Assembly (NCBI RefSeq): GCF_011761355.1 | Contig: NZ_JAASRW010000010.1 | Location: 1 to 64,000, forward strand | Length of the DNA stretch: 64,000 bases | Direction of reading: 5' to 3' | From: Paenibacillus lupini | GTDB lineage: Bacteria > Bacillota > Bacilli > Paenibacillales > Paenibacillaceae | Shown: positions 50,931 to 59,583 of the stretch, in pieces | Layout: each line of letters begins with the position of its first letter | Position numbering within the stretch: position 1 is the stretch's first letter | Translations under genes and position numbers: made by a program | Notes under the pieces: generated by a model | Databases searched by the model: none | Told to the model about the DNA's origin: nothing | Seen by the model: the letters and a program-made list of their open reading frames with translations, nothing else

Positions 50931-52495
50931 GACGGGGAATAAAAGGACAGTTATGGCTGGGTACGGCTCTGCTGTCCGTACTTCTCGTGCTTGGATTGAC
51001 AGCTTGCACTGGTAATGGGGATGAACAAGAAGCAGCTAACCCAGGTCCTGGTCACGAGAAGGAAGTGAAGCTTGTAGGTTATCTGCTTGGAGAGGCACCG
51101 AAGGGCATTCAGCAAGTACTGCAGGCGATTAACGAGAAGCTGAAGAAAGATATCAATGCAAAGATTGAGCTTAATTACATAGCGTGGAATGACGTCGCTT
51201 CGAAGTACCCGCTTGTTCTTGCAAGCGGCCAGGATGTTGATTTTATTTTTGCAGCGGACTGGAACTTCTATGTATCTGAGGCTACAAAGGGGGCATTCTA
51301 TCCGCTTAGTCAATCCTTGCTGGAGCAATACATGCCGAGGCATATGGAGGCTATGGCGCCCGAAGCGCTCCGTGCAGCCGACGTAAATGGAACACCTTAT
51401 ATGATTCCGACCTCCTCTCCCGATCGTAAGGTGAATATTGCCTTATTCCGTAAGGATGTGATGGATAAGGCAGGCATGACGCAAATTACAAAGTTCTCGG
51501 AGATTGAGCCGTACCTCGCTGAGATAAAGCGCAGTTATCCAGGCATGATTCCTCTCAACCTTGATTCCCAATATGATCTTCCAACCCCGTTTACTTATTT
51601 GCTGATGGAGAAATTTGCCTGGTTTAGTGCTCCATTCGATTCAGGTGATCCGCTTGCTCAAGGAATAACAGCGGATATGGAGGACCCGGAGGGTGTCATG
51701 TACAGCATGACAGAGGAGCCGATCCTGAGCTGGCAGAAGGAAGTCGCTTATATAATGAAGGACTGGTATGACAAGGGATATATGAATAAAAACCCGTATG
51801 CCAACAGCATTCGTTCCAAGGACAATTTCTGCAACGGCAAATCGGGTATCGCATTCGGCAATTCCATCGATATGATGAATGTTTTTATGTCCTGCAAGGA
51901 GCAGGGCATTGATGTATATCCATTTCCGATGGTGTATCCGTCCGGGAAAGCCACGAAGGCAAGTTGGCTGAACAATGGTGTAGCAATATCCGCTTCCTCC
52001 AAAAATCCGGAGCGTGCCATGGAGGCTCTTGATCTGCTTATGGAGGATCCCTCCTACGCGTATCTGGCTTATTATGGCATCGAAGGGATCAACTATACCA
52101 TTACGCCTGACGATAGGATTGGCTTGCCAGAAGGAGTTACGTCCGAGTCGAATACATATCCTCCTGATGCTGCCGGCTTCTGGTTTGTGAATAAGAACCT
52201 CTTTAAACCGGTTGCCAATTGGACGGATCCCTATAAGGCTTTGCAGGAGCGGGTTCAGCCGCTGCTCGAGCCGACCCCTTTACTTGGATTCCTGTTTAAT
52301 TCTGATCAAGTGAAGTCGGAGATTGCCAATCTGAAAAGTGTATCCACACAATATGCGCAGCCGATCTATATCGGGGCGGTTGATAATGTGGAGGCTGCTT
52401 TTGACACGTTGGTACAGCATATGAAGAAGGCTGGAATTGATAAGGTTAAGGCGGAAGTACAGAAGCAAGCGGCTGATTATCTTGCAAATCAATAA
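50927..52495 (+). CDS. Solute-binding lipoprotein coupled to the sensor kinase (SBP-1)
   Basis: 522 residues with lipobox L-T-A-C at about residue 26. Family 1 binding domain with E-V-K-L-V-G-Y-L-L-G-E-A-P-K-G near the start and D-A-A-G-F-W-F-V near 405. The start ATGA overlaps the kinase stop, and a terminator directly follows, so it belongs to the regulatory operon and not to the permease operon. A close paralogue (SBP-2, 54589) sits with the permeases. SBP-1 is therefore a candidate ligand-presenting partner of the kinase; a normal transport role cannot be excluded. Confidence 0.9.
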   Translation: MRRGIKGQLWLGTALLSVLLVLGLTACTGNGDEQEAANPGPGHEKEVKLVGYLLGEAPKGIQQVLQAINEKLKKDINAKIELNYIAWNDVASKYPLVLASGQDVDFIFAADWNFYVSEATKGAFYPLSQSLLEQYMPRHMEAMAPEALRAADVNGTPYMIPTSSPDRKVNIALFRKDVMDKAGMTQITKFSEIEPYLAEIKRSYPGMIPLNLDSQYDLPTPFTYLLMEKFAWFSAPFDSGDPLAQGITADMEDPEGVMYSMTEEPILSWQKEVAYIMKDWYDKGYMNKNPYANSIRSKDNFCNGKSGIAFGNSIDMMNVFMSCKEQGIDVYPFPMVYPSGKATKASWLNNGVAISASSKNPERAMEALDLLMEDPSYAYLAYYGIEGINYTITPDDRIGLPEGVTSESNTYPPDAAGFWFVNKNLFKPVANWTDPYKALQERVQPLLEPTPLLGFLFNSDQVKSEIANLKSVSTQYAQPIYIGAVDNVEAAFDTLVQHMKKAGIDKVKAEVQKQAADYLANQ

Positions 52496-52506
52496 TTAGA
52501 TTGAGG

Positions 52507-52545
52507 AAGCCTGTCCGGGCGGTAATGCCGGGTGGGCTTTTTTTT
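52507..52545 (+). terminator. Terminator separating the sensor operon from the permease operon
   Basis: AAGCC-GTCCGG pairs with CCGG-TGGGCTT and is followed by eight T residues. It splits the two binding-protein genes into separate units. Confidence 0.85.
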
Positions 52546-52668
52546 ATAAGTGCCGGTAGATGTGATTTTCAAAGATGATCGTAAGTTTACCCCGTGTGAG
52601 GCGGAATGCACTTTCGGTAACATAGAAGCAGATAGAGATTGCTGGAGAGAATGCTATGGAGGTTGCAC

Positions 52669-53571
52669 ATGAAGGATATTCGAAAAAATTGGCTGTTGTA
52701 TCTGATGTTTGTACCCGTTGCTGTTTATTATGTTGTATTCGCTTACATTCCGATGGGCGGTATTGTTATGGCGTTCGAATCCTATTCCAGGCATGGTGGC
52801 ATGTTCTTAAGTGAATGGGTTGGATTGGATAACTTTCATTACTTTTTCGCTTCGGGGAAGGCTTGGCTTGTGACTCGCAATACGATGGTATATAACGTTA
52901 TATTCCTAGGCTGCTACACCGTGTTCTCCATCGTTGCTGCCGTTTTCTTATCCGAGATCCGCCGCAAGTCGTTCAAGAAGCTGAGCCAAACACTGATGTT
53001 CCTCCCTTATTTTATATCCTGGGTTACCGTATCGGCGTTTGTCTATAACTTCCTTAATTATGAGTATGGCATTGTAAACAAGGTTCTTCATTTTCTCGAT
53101 ATACAGGCACTTGATATTTATTCCAACACGAGCTATTGGTACTTCCTGCTGCCGTTCCTGTATGTGTGGAAGTGGGTGGGCTACGGAAGCATTTTATACC
53201 TGGCTGCCATTGTGGGCATTGACCAGGAAATATATGAGGCGGCAACCATTGACGGGGCTACCCGGCTCCAGCGCATTATGCAGATTACACTGCCTCTGCT
53301 AAAGCCAACGATGGTCATTTTGATTCTACTGGGTCTAGGCCGGATTATGAGAGGCGAGTTCGATATGTTCTATCAGTTAATCGGTAATAACGGCTTGTTA
53401 ATGGATGCCACAGACATTATCGACACGCTTGCTTTCCGCTCTTTGATGGGGTCTGCAGACTTCGGTATGGCGTCTTCGGTTGGTCTGTACCAATCCGTGC
53501 TGACGCTGATTATTATCTTGGCAGCCAACTGGCTTGTCCGCAGATATGACAAGGAACAAGCCTTGTTCTAA
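52669..53571 (+). CDS. ABC importer permease, LplB type, cluster 2
   Basis: About 300 residues from ATG 52669, six bases after GGAGG; the frame extends back to TTG 52639 without a ribosome site. Six transmembrane helices, EAA loop Y-E-A-A-T-I-D-G-A-T-R-L-Q-R near residue 193. First gene of the transport operon. No ATPase gene accompanies it. Confidence 0.92.
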   Translation: MKDIRKNWLLYLMFVPVAVYYVVFAYIPMGGIVMAFESYSRHGGMFLSEWVGLDNFHYFFASGKAWLVTRNTMVYNVIFLGCYTVFSIVAAVFLSEIRRKSFKKLSQTLMFLPYFISWVTVSAFVYNFLNYEYGIVNKVLHFLDIQALDIYSNTSYWYFLLPFLYVWKWVGYGSILYLAAIVGIDQEIYEAATIDGATRLQRIMQITLPLLKPTMVILILLGLGRIMRGEFDMFYQLIGNNGLLMDATDIIDTLAFRSLMGSADFGMASSVGLYQSVLTLIIILAANWLVRRYDKEQALF

Positions 53572-53617
53572 AATCTGCAGCCTTTATTCAACTTAAGTGA
53601 GAAAGCAGGGTGTTAAC

Positions 53618-54514
53618 ATGAGCAGTCAAGCTTCTACAGGAAAGCTGAATTCCGCTCCTATCTTTACAACGATATCGTATACGGTCGTCTCCATTATCGC
53701 GCTGATCTGCCTGCTGCCCTTTATTGTTCTGCTGGCCGGTGCATTCTCTTCGGAAAGCTCTGTGCTGAGTGATGGATATTGGTTCTGGCCGAAAGACTTT
53801 TCAACAGAAGCGTTCCGGTATATTTTCCGCTACCCCGGGGATGTTCTCTCCGCTTATAAGGTTTCGGTTATCGTGACCGTTGTTGGTACAGTTATATCGC
53901 TCTTCATCTCGACGATGGCAGCGTACGTCCTCGGGAGGAAGGAGCTTGCGCATCGCAACAAGCTGGCGTTCTTTCTTTTCTTCACAACGCTGTTTAATGG
54001 CGGTCTTGCACCCTATTATATTTGGCTCAGCCGCAATCTTCATCTGACCAACACTTATGCCGTGCTCATTCTGGGGCCGATGTTCAACGTGATGTACATT
54101 CTGATTCTTCGAAGCTTTATCAAAAGCTCCGTTCCTGAACCGCTTATTGAATCCGCGAGGATTGACGGAGCGGGGGAGATGAGGATTTTCTTGCAGATGA
54201 TTCTTCCGCTTAGTAAGCCGGCGCTTGCCTCTATCGGAGTGTTTACTGCCTTGGCTTATTGGAATGACTGGTGGACAGCCATGATGTTCACCACGAAGGA
54301 TTCTATGATTCCGCTGCAATATTTGCTGTATAAGATGTTGTCTTCAATTAATCTCTCGTCGGCTATGGCCCAGCATGTGACAAGCCTGGATGCTCCGAAG
54401 GAGACATTTAAGCTAGCGATGACAGTCATCGCAACAGGCCCTATATTGCTTGTCTTCCCGTTCGCTCAGAAATATTTCGTAAGTGGTGTCACGATTGGTG
54501 CTGTAAAAGGGTGA
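53618..54514 (+). CDS. ABC importer permease, LplC type, cluster 2
   Basis: About 298 residues from ATG 53618. Six transmembrane helices, EAA-type loop I-E-S-A-R-I-D-G-A-G-E near residue 187, and the C-terminal G-V-T-I-G-A-V-K-G end. Partner of the preceding permease. A GTG at 53597 is in frame, but CAGGGTG before the ATG is the better ribosome site. Confidence 0.92.
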   Translation: MSSQASTGKLNSAPIFTTISYTVVSIIALICLLPFIVLLAGAFSSESSVLSDGYWFWPKDFSTEAFRYIFRYPGDVLSAYKVSVIVTVVGTVISLFISTMAAYVLGRKELAHRNKLAFFLFFTTLFNGGLAPYYIWLSRNLHLTNTYAVLILGPMFNVMYILILRSFIKSSVPEPLIESARIDGAGEMRIFLQMILPLSKPALASIGVFTALAYWNDWWTAMMFTTKDSMIPLQYLLYKMLSSINLSSAMAQHVTSLDAPKETFKLAMTVIATGPILLVFPFAQKYFVSGVTIGAVKG

Positions 54515-54588
54515 TATAGATTCCGATCTGATCTCGGAGTATATATAGATGATGTAATTGCTTGGCCACTATAAGGGGAGGGATTCAC

Positions 54589-56226
54589 TTGAAAAGAAAT
54601 ACAAAAAGCCTATTTACTATGCTGGCATTGATCGCAATGATTGCGCTTCTAATCACAGCCTGCAGCAACAACAACAATAATAATAGTAATACAGCAGCAT
54701 CTTCCAATGCCTCAACGGAGCCTTCGGCTTCACCATCTGCTGACAGCACTGAGCCGACAGCCACAGATACCGGTAATGACCACTCGGAGGAGATAAAGCT
54801 TGTTGGTTATTTACTTGGCGAAGCGCCAAAGGGTATGCCGGATGTGATGACGGCACTTAATGAGAAGCTGAAGAAGGACATTAACGCAACTCTAGAAATT
54901 AACTATATTGGATGGGGAGACATCGCTTCCAAATATCCTCTTATTCTAGCGTCCGGTGAAGATGTCGACTTCGTCTTCACGGCGGACTGGAACTTCTATG
55001 TGCCTGAAGCGAACAAGGGCTCTTTCAAAGAATTGACTCAGGATATGTTCCAGAAATACATGCCGAAGTACACGGCAAAGCAAGACCCGGCTGCTTATAA
55101 AGCAGCTCAAGTTAACGGCAAGCAGTACATGATCCCAACAACAACGCCAGACCGCAAAGTAAACGTCATTGTCCTTCGCAAAGACGTAATGGAGAAGGCT
55201 GGTTTAACTAATCCGACTAAGATCTCGGAACTTGAGCCTTACTTCGCTGAGGTCAAGAAAGATTATCCGAACATGATTCCGCTTAATCTGGATTCCCAGT
55301 ATGACTTACCTACGCCATTTGGGGCTTTGGTATCAGAGAAGTTCGCTTACGCTGGTGCTCCGATTGATTCCGGTGACCCTTCCGGTATTGGCAACTATAC
55401 GGATCAGGAAGATCCATCCGGCAAAATCCTAAGCATTACGGATGAGCCCGTTCAAGGCGCGTTCAAATACGCAGCAGGCATTATGAAGCAGTGGTATGAT
55501 GCAGGGTATGTTAACAAGAATCCCTATTCCAACAAGATCCGCTCGAAAGATAACTTCTGCGATGGCAAATCAGGTGTAGCGTTTGGCAACTCGATTGATA
55601 TTCAAGCGACACTGTCGTCCTGCCAAGACAAGAATATCGAGACTTACATTATGCCGGTTCTGTCACCAACAGGCCATGCACCGTCCAATAGTTGGCTGAA
55701 CAACGGTATTGCAATCGCTGCTAACTCCAAACATCCGGAGCGGGCGATGGAAGCACTTGATCTGATCATGGAAGATCCTACTTACGTATTTAACGCTTAT
55801 TACGGTATCGAAGGTAAAAACTATGTTATTACGGCCGATGATAAGCTGGCTCTGCCCGACGGTGTAACTGCTGAAACCAACACATATCCGCCGGATGCCG
55901 CAGGCTTTTGGTTCGTTGATAAGGATAACTTCAAGCCAAGCGTTAGCTGGACGGATTCCTACATTGAATTAAATAACAAGATTAAAGATTTCTTGCAGCC
56001 TGTTACTTATCTTGGCTTTACATTTAACACGGATAACGTGAAGACAGAAATCGCGAACTTGAAGAACGTATCCACGCAGTACTTTATGCCACTTGCTATT
56101 GGAGCTGTTAAGGATGTCGATAAACAGTTTGATTCGCTCAATTCCAAGATGAATGCAGCTGGTATTGCTAAAGTGAAGAGCGAGCTTGAAACACAGGCAA
56201 CTGCGTTCCTAGCTGCTAAGGGTTGA
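54589..56226 (+). CDS. Solute-binding lipoprotein of the cluster 2 importer (SBP-2)
   Basis: About 545 residues from TTG 54589, seven bases after GGGGAGGG. Lipobox I-T-A-C at about residue 24, then an Asn/Ser/Thr-rich spacer to about 65. From E-I-K-L-V-G-Y-L-L-G-E-A-P-K-G onward it aligns with SBP-1 without large gaps; well over half of the positions look identical by eye. The spacer is much longer than in SBP-1, fitting a free-reaching transport receptor. Terminator follows. Confidence 0.92.
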   Translation: MKRNTKSLFTMLALIAMIALLITACSNNNNNNSNTAASSNASTEPSASPSADSTEPTATDTGNDHSEEIKLVGYLLGEAPKGMPDVMTALNEKLKKDINATLEINYIGWGDIASKYPLILASGEDVDFVFTADWNFYVPEANKGSFKELTQDMFQKYMPKYTAKQDPAAYKAAQVNGKQYMIPTTTPDRKVNVIVLRKDVMEKAGLTNPTKISELEPYFAEVKKDYPNMIPLNLDSQYDLPTPFGALVSEKFAYAGAPIDSGDPSGIGNYTDQEDPSGKILSITDEPVQGAFKYAAGIMKQWYDAGYVNKNPYSNKIRSKDNFCDGKSGVAFGNSIDIQATLSSCQDKNIETYIMPVLSPTGHAPSNSWLNNGIAIAANSKHPERAMEALDLIMEDPTYVFNAYYGIEGKNYVITADDKLALPDGVTAETNTYPPDAAGFWFVDKDNFKPSVSWTDSYIELNNKIKDFLQPVTYLGFTFNTDNVKTEIANLKNVSTQYFMPLAIGAVKDVDKQFDSLNSKMNAAGIAKVKSELETQATAFLAAKG

Positions 56227-56253
56227 TAGCTATTATAGAGTAAGTAAGATGTC

Positions 56254-56296
56254 AACAAGCCGGTCAGATGCTGCATCTGACCGGCTTGTTATTTTA
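56254..56296 (+). terminator. Terminator of the cluster 2 transport operon
   Basis: AACAAGCCGGTCAGATGC pairs perfectly with GCATCTGACCGGCTTGTT; a T-rich tract follows. Confidence 0.9.
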
Positions 56297-56437
56297 CTTG
56301 CTTATAAGCTCTTTGCTAACCACTCCAATTACAAAATTGGATGGTATAAGATTATACGCAATTGGCTGGTTACATTCGTACTTCTCCAATCTATGATTAA
56401 TAGTAATAAAGTCATACGAAGAAGAAGGTGATTACGA

Positions 56438-56563
56438 ATGGAAGCATTGATTTCTTTCATCATGGTTAGTTTAGCGTTTATCTCCGGTCCATTTATTATC
56501 GTTATGTTCGGGCGCCAGGTCATTCGTCATGAAGATCTTAATGAGGCTAACAGTAAAGGGTAG
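56438..56563 (+). CDS. Small single-span membrane protein (41 residues)
   Basis: ATG 56438 follows GAAGAAGGTG. The product opens M-E-A-L-I-S-F-I-M-V and has one hydrophobic helix (about 4-23) containing I-S-G-P-F-I-I-V-M-F, then a short charged tail (R-Q-V-I-R-H-E-D-L). I do not recognise a family. It stands alone between the SBP-2 terminator and the minus-strand MocR gene. Evidence is the ribosome site and clean topology only. Confidence 0.5.
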   Translation: MEALISFIMVSLAFISGPFIIVMFGRQVIRHEDLNEANSKG

Positions 56564-56644
56564 GGATATAACGACCTTGAGAGCCTTCACAACGGGATTG
56601 CTGTCCGCATTGCTGGCATGTACCGGTGGAGCTATACAATTGAT

Positions 56645-56679
56645 AAAAAAAGGGCTAATTCATGATGATTGGCCCTTTC
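56645..56679 (-). terminator. Terminator of the MocR gene
   Basis: Read on the minus strand, AAGGGCCAAT pairs with ATTAGCCCTT and is followed by seven T residues, starting at the MocR stop. It could also stop transcripts from the small gene on the other strand. Confidence 0.75.
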
Positions 56680-58119
56680 TTATCTGGTTATCGTTTCATG
56701 TAAAGCTTCGGAGAATTTGCTGATGCCAATCTCGATATCTTCTACAGCGGGACGGGCGTAGGATAGTCTAACAAAACCTGCCTCAGAACCATACACGCTG
56801 CCCGGGACAAACAAGACGCCACGCTTAAAACCATTTCTCAGCAGCGTATAGTCATCGACATCCTCATTTATTTTACACCAGAGATTTAATCCGCCTGCAG
56901 GCAATTCGAACGAAATCTTATCTCTTAACATACGATTAAGAGCATTTGCCATTAAATTTCGGCGGCTGCGCAAAGCCTCTCTCAGACGGTACAAATGGGG
57001 AGTTAATGCCGATGAATCAAGAAGATGAGCGGCAATCCACTGCGGGAAGATGCTAAGGCCAAAATCCATCTGCTGCCGTGCGTCTACAAGGCGCTGAAGA
57101 ACGGTATGAGGCGCAACCATCCAGCCGATTCGCAGACCAGATGCTGCTACCTTTGATAATGATCCGATGTACAACACGGTGCCCGATCGATCCAAAGATT
57201 TAATTGGGGGAGGGACCTCTTCATCCATAGAGGTTAAGCTGAAGGGATCATCCTCCACGATCGGAATACCAAGCTGCTCGCAGCAGGCAAGTATGTCTGC
57301 TCTTCTTTGTGTGCTTAGAACCGTTCCCGTCGGGTTCTGATAATTCGGATTTAAGAATACCATTCGGATTCGATGCAACTTGAATAAAGTGCGAATTTCC
57401 TCCGGATCAACACCATCCTTATCAACGGTTAATCCGAATAGACGGATGCCTGCTGACTGGAACATGGGTAAAGAGTAATTATAAGAAGGGTTTTCGATAG
57501 CAACGGCATCTCCGGGACTTAGGAGACATTGGGTAATAAGGTATAAGGATTGTTGGGATCCGGATGTAACTAATATAGAATCATCAGTCGCTTTAATAGC
57601 GCGATGTTCCAGGAGAAAGGAGGCTAAAGCGTTGCGAAGTGGAACATAGCCCTGCGGGTCCCCGTATCCTAACGGTTCATGAAATGGCTGGTTCTGCAAG
57701 ACATTTCTAATCCATTCATTTGGTGAAAGCTCTGGAGCCAGTTCTCCGTTTGCGAAATTAATGAACGGTTCCCCACTTTGAACGCCTTCTCTTATTTTTC
57801 TTAAAAAGGGGAGGCTAGGCAGAAGTGTCCCTCCCTCTACATAACGATTCCAATTCGGTGTTTGAAGCTGAGCCATCCCCATCCTTGATTTAGTGACGCG
57901 GGTACCGCTTCCTGTTGTGCTATCAATAATTCCAGAAGCACGAAGATTCTCATAAGCTTGTACAACTGTGCTTCGATTTACACCTAATTGTTCAGCAAGC
58001 TTACGTTCAGAAGGCAGCATACTTCCAGGTGGCATTTCACCTAATGTAATACGCTGCTCGATATACTCTGCGATTTGTTGGTACAATGCTGTTTTACTGG
58101 TTCGGTCTGGTTTCCACAT
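56680..58119 (-). CDS. MocR-type regulator (GntR HTH fused to an aminotransferase domain)
   Basis: 479 residues. GntR winged helix in residues 1-75 (P-S-E-R-K-L-A-E-Q-L-G-V-N-R-S-T-V), then a fold type I PLP-dependent aminotransferase domain with N-P-N-Y-Q-N-P-T-G near 247 and the PLP lysine in G-S-L-S-K-V-A-A-S-G-L-R. MocR proteins use PLP or an amine adduct to switch transcription; PdxR members control vitamin B6 genes. No pdx gene is nearby. It points away from the YajO-like gene, with a 400-base intergenic region between. Confidence 0.92.
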   Translation of the reverse strand: MWKPDRTSKTALYQQIAEYIEQRITLGEMPPGSMLPSERKLAEQLGVNRSTVVQAYENLRASGIIDSTTGSGTRVTKSRMGMAQLQTPNWNRYVEGGTLLPSLPFLRKIREGVQSGEPFINFANGELAPELSPNEWIRNVLQNQPFHEPLGYGDPQGYVPLRNALASFLLEHRAIKATDDSILVTSGSQQSLYLITQCLLSPGDAVAIENPSYNYSLPMFQSAGIRLFGLTVDKDGVDPEEIRTLFKLHRIRMVFLNPNYQNPTGTVLSTQRRADILACCEQLGIPIVEDDPFSLTSMDEEVPPPIKSLDRSGTVLYIGSLSKVAASGLRIGWMVAPHTVLQRLVDARQQMDFGLSIFPQWIAAHLLDSSALTPHLYRLREALRSRRNLMANALNRMLRDKISFELPAGGLNLWCKINEDVDDYTLLRNGFKRGVLFVPGSVYGSEAGFVRLSYARPAVEDIEIGISKFSEALHETITR

Positions 58120-58221
58120 CTTTATTACACCTTTCCAATGACACGATACCTGAATTGTCTTTTCCTTTAGTGTATCAACAAGATGAGGTTATTGTAGCAA
58201 AGCTTATTTCAATTTCGTGAA

Positions 58222-58264
58222 AACAGCCAAAGGAGCCTTGATATAACAAGGTTCTTTGGCTGTT
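58222..58264. other. Long hairpin in the MocR/YajO intergenic region
   Basis: AACAGCCAAAG and GCCTTG pair with CAAGGT and CTTTGGCTGTT with one bulge. There is no good T run on either side and no gene ends here. It may be left from a lost gene or act in regulation. From 58266 to 58440 I see nothing recognisable on either strand. Confidence 0.55.
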
Positions 58265-58446
58265 CATTTAATATCGCCCAGCAGAAAGATTACCATTCAA
58301 TAAAATAACAGGAACAAGCATGACGGTATGGTGAGTTCAATGACGAGCCTGTTCTGGAAAGAAGGGACTTTCTCCATCATTACTTCAAAAACAGCCTCCC
58401 ACTGCCTGCCGCTGTTTGTACCTATATAGTCGCCTGTTGAACATGC

Positions 58447-58476
58447 TTGACTTGGAGTGAACTCCAGATGTAATAA
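58447..58476 (+). promoter_or_regulatory. MerR-type promoter of the YajO-like gene
   Basis: TTGACT and TAATAA are 18 bases apart and enclose the dyad TGGAGT-GA-ACTCCA (58453-58466). A dyad placed inside an over-long spacer is the hallmark of promoters activated by MerR-family proteins. It supports ATG 58518 as the start of the gene. No MerR gene is in the window. Confidence 0.6.
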
Positions 58477-58517
58477 TATCTTTGATGTATGAACTTTTGG
58501 AGAGCGAGGCGTATCTA

Positions 58518-59498
58518 ATGGAATATGTGAAGCTTGGCCATACAGGCTTGGATGTATCGAGGTTGTGTCTTGGATGTATGGGCTTTGGGAACGCAGAGCG
58601 TTCCTTTCACCAATGGGTTCTCAATGAAGAAGGCAGTCGTCCGGTTATAAAAAAAGCACTGGAGCTTGGAATCAATTTCTTTGATACGGCTAACGTCTAT
58701 GCGGATGGAACAAGTGAGGAAATTGTTGGACTTGCACTCAAAGAATATGCCAATCGAGATGAGATCGTCCTCGCAACAAAGATTCATGGGCGCATGCATG
58801 AAGGTCCTAATGGCGCCGGACTTTCACGGAAAGCGATTATGAGCGAGATAGATAAGAGCTTGAAACGTCTAAAAACCGATTATGTAGATCTGTACCAGAT
58901 TCATCGCTGGGATTACCATACGCCAATCGAAGAGACGATGGAAGCCTTGCATGATGTGGTGAAAGCCGGAAAGGCAAGATACATCGGTGCTTCCGCTATG
59001 TATGCGTGGCAGTTCCAGAAGGCCCTTCATGTTGCAGAGCGGAATGGATGGACTAGGTTCGTATCGATGCAAAATCACTTAAACCTCATCTACCGTGAAG
59101 AAGAACGAGAGATGCTGCCGCTCTGCCGGGAAGAAAAAATCGGCGTTATTCCGTACAGTCCGCTTGCTGGAGGACGATTAACAAGAGATCCGAAGGATAC
59201 GACGCATCGTTCTGAAACAGATCAGATTGCGAAACAGAAATACGATGCAACAGCAGAGACTGATCGATTAATCATAGATCAAGTTGCAGCGATCGCGGAA
59301 CAACGCGGCGTTTCCCGTGTTCAGATTGCACTTGCCTGGCTGCTGCAGAAAGAACCGGTGACTGCGCCTATTGTTGGTGCGACGAAACTCTCTCATCTTG
59401 AGGACGCAGCAGCAGCGCTGGATATTAAGTTAACACATGAGGAAATTACTTCACTTGAAGCACCATATGTCCCTCACAGAGTTGTCGGTCATCAATAA
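58518..59498 (+). CDS. yajO: Aldo/keto reductase, YajO-like
   Basis: About 326 residues, an NADP-dependent aldo/keto reductase barrel. The N-terminus L-G-H-T-G-L-D-V-S-R-L-C-L-G-C-M, the catalytic Asp/Tyr region F-F-D-T-A-N-V-Y-A-D-G, and Q-I-H-R-W-D-Y-H-T-P-I-E-E-T follow E. coli YajO closely along the whole length, including the final P-H-R-V-V-G. YajO has been linked to 1-deoxyxylulose 5-phosphate formation; the physiological substrate here is open. ATG 58518 is eight bases after GAGG and downstream of a MerR-type promoter. Confidence 0.87.
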   Translation: MEYVKLGHTGLDVSRLCLGCMGFGNAERSFHQWVLNEEGSRPVIKKALELGINFFDTANVYADGTSEEIVGLALKEYANRDEIVLATKIHGRMHEGPNGAGLSRKAIMSEIDKSLKRLKTDYVDLYQIHRWDYHTPIEETMEALHDVVKAGKARYIGASAMYAWQFQKALHVAERNGWTRFVSMQNHLNLIYREEEREMLPLCREEKIGVIPYSPLAGGRLTRDPKDTTHRSETDQIAKQKYDATAETDRLIIDQVAAIAEQRGVSRVQIALAWLLQKEPVTAPIVGATKLSHLEDAAAALDIKLTHEEITSLEAPYVPHRVVGHQ

Positions 59499-59583
59499 GA
59501 TAGCGTTTTCCTCACTTCTTCTACTAAAAGGATTCTATTATAATAGAATAAATATGGTAAATAGAAGTGGGGGCAACATACAA

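Noticed and set aside
54653-54856. A minus-strand frame with a Tyr/Cys run opposite the SBP-2 signal and spacer
   Set aside because: The repeats come from the Asn/Ser codon tract of the spacer on the coding strand.
56529-56720. A 64-codon plus-strand frame overlapping the 41-residue peptide gene
   Set aside because: It runs through the MocR terminator and into the MocR coding region, and has no ribosome site of its own.
58266-58440. Short frames of 27-30 codons on both strands in the MocR/YajO gap
   Set aside because: No ribosome sites and no resemblance to a known family; they cannot be told from chance frames.
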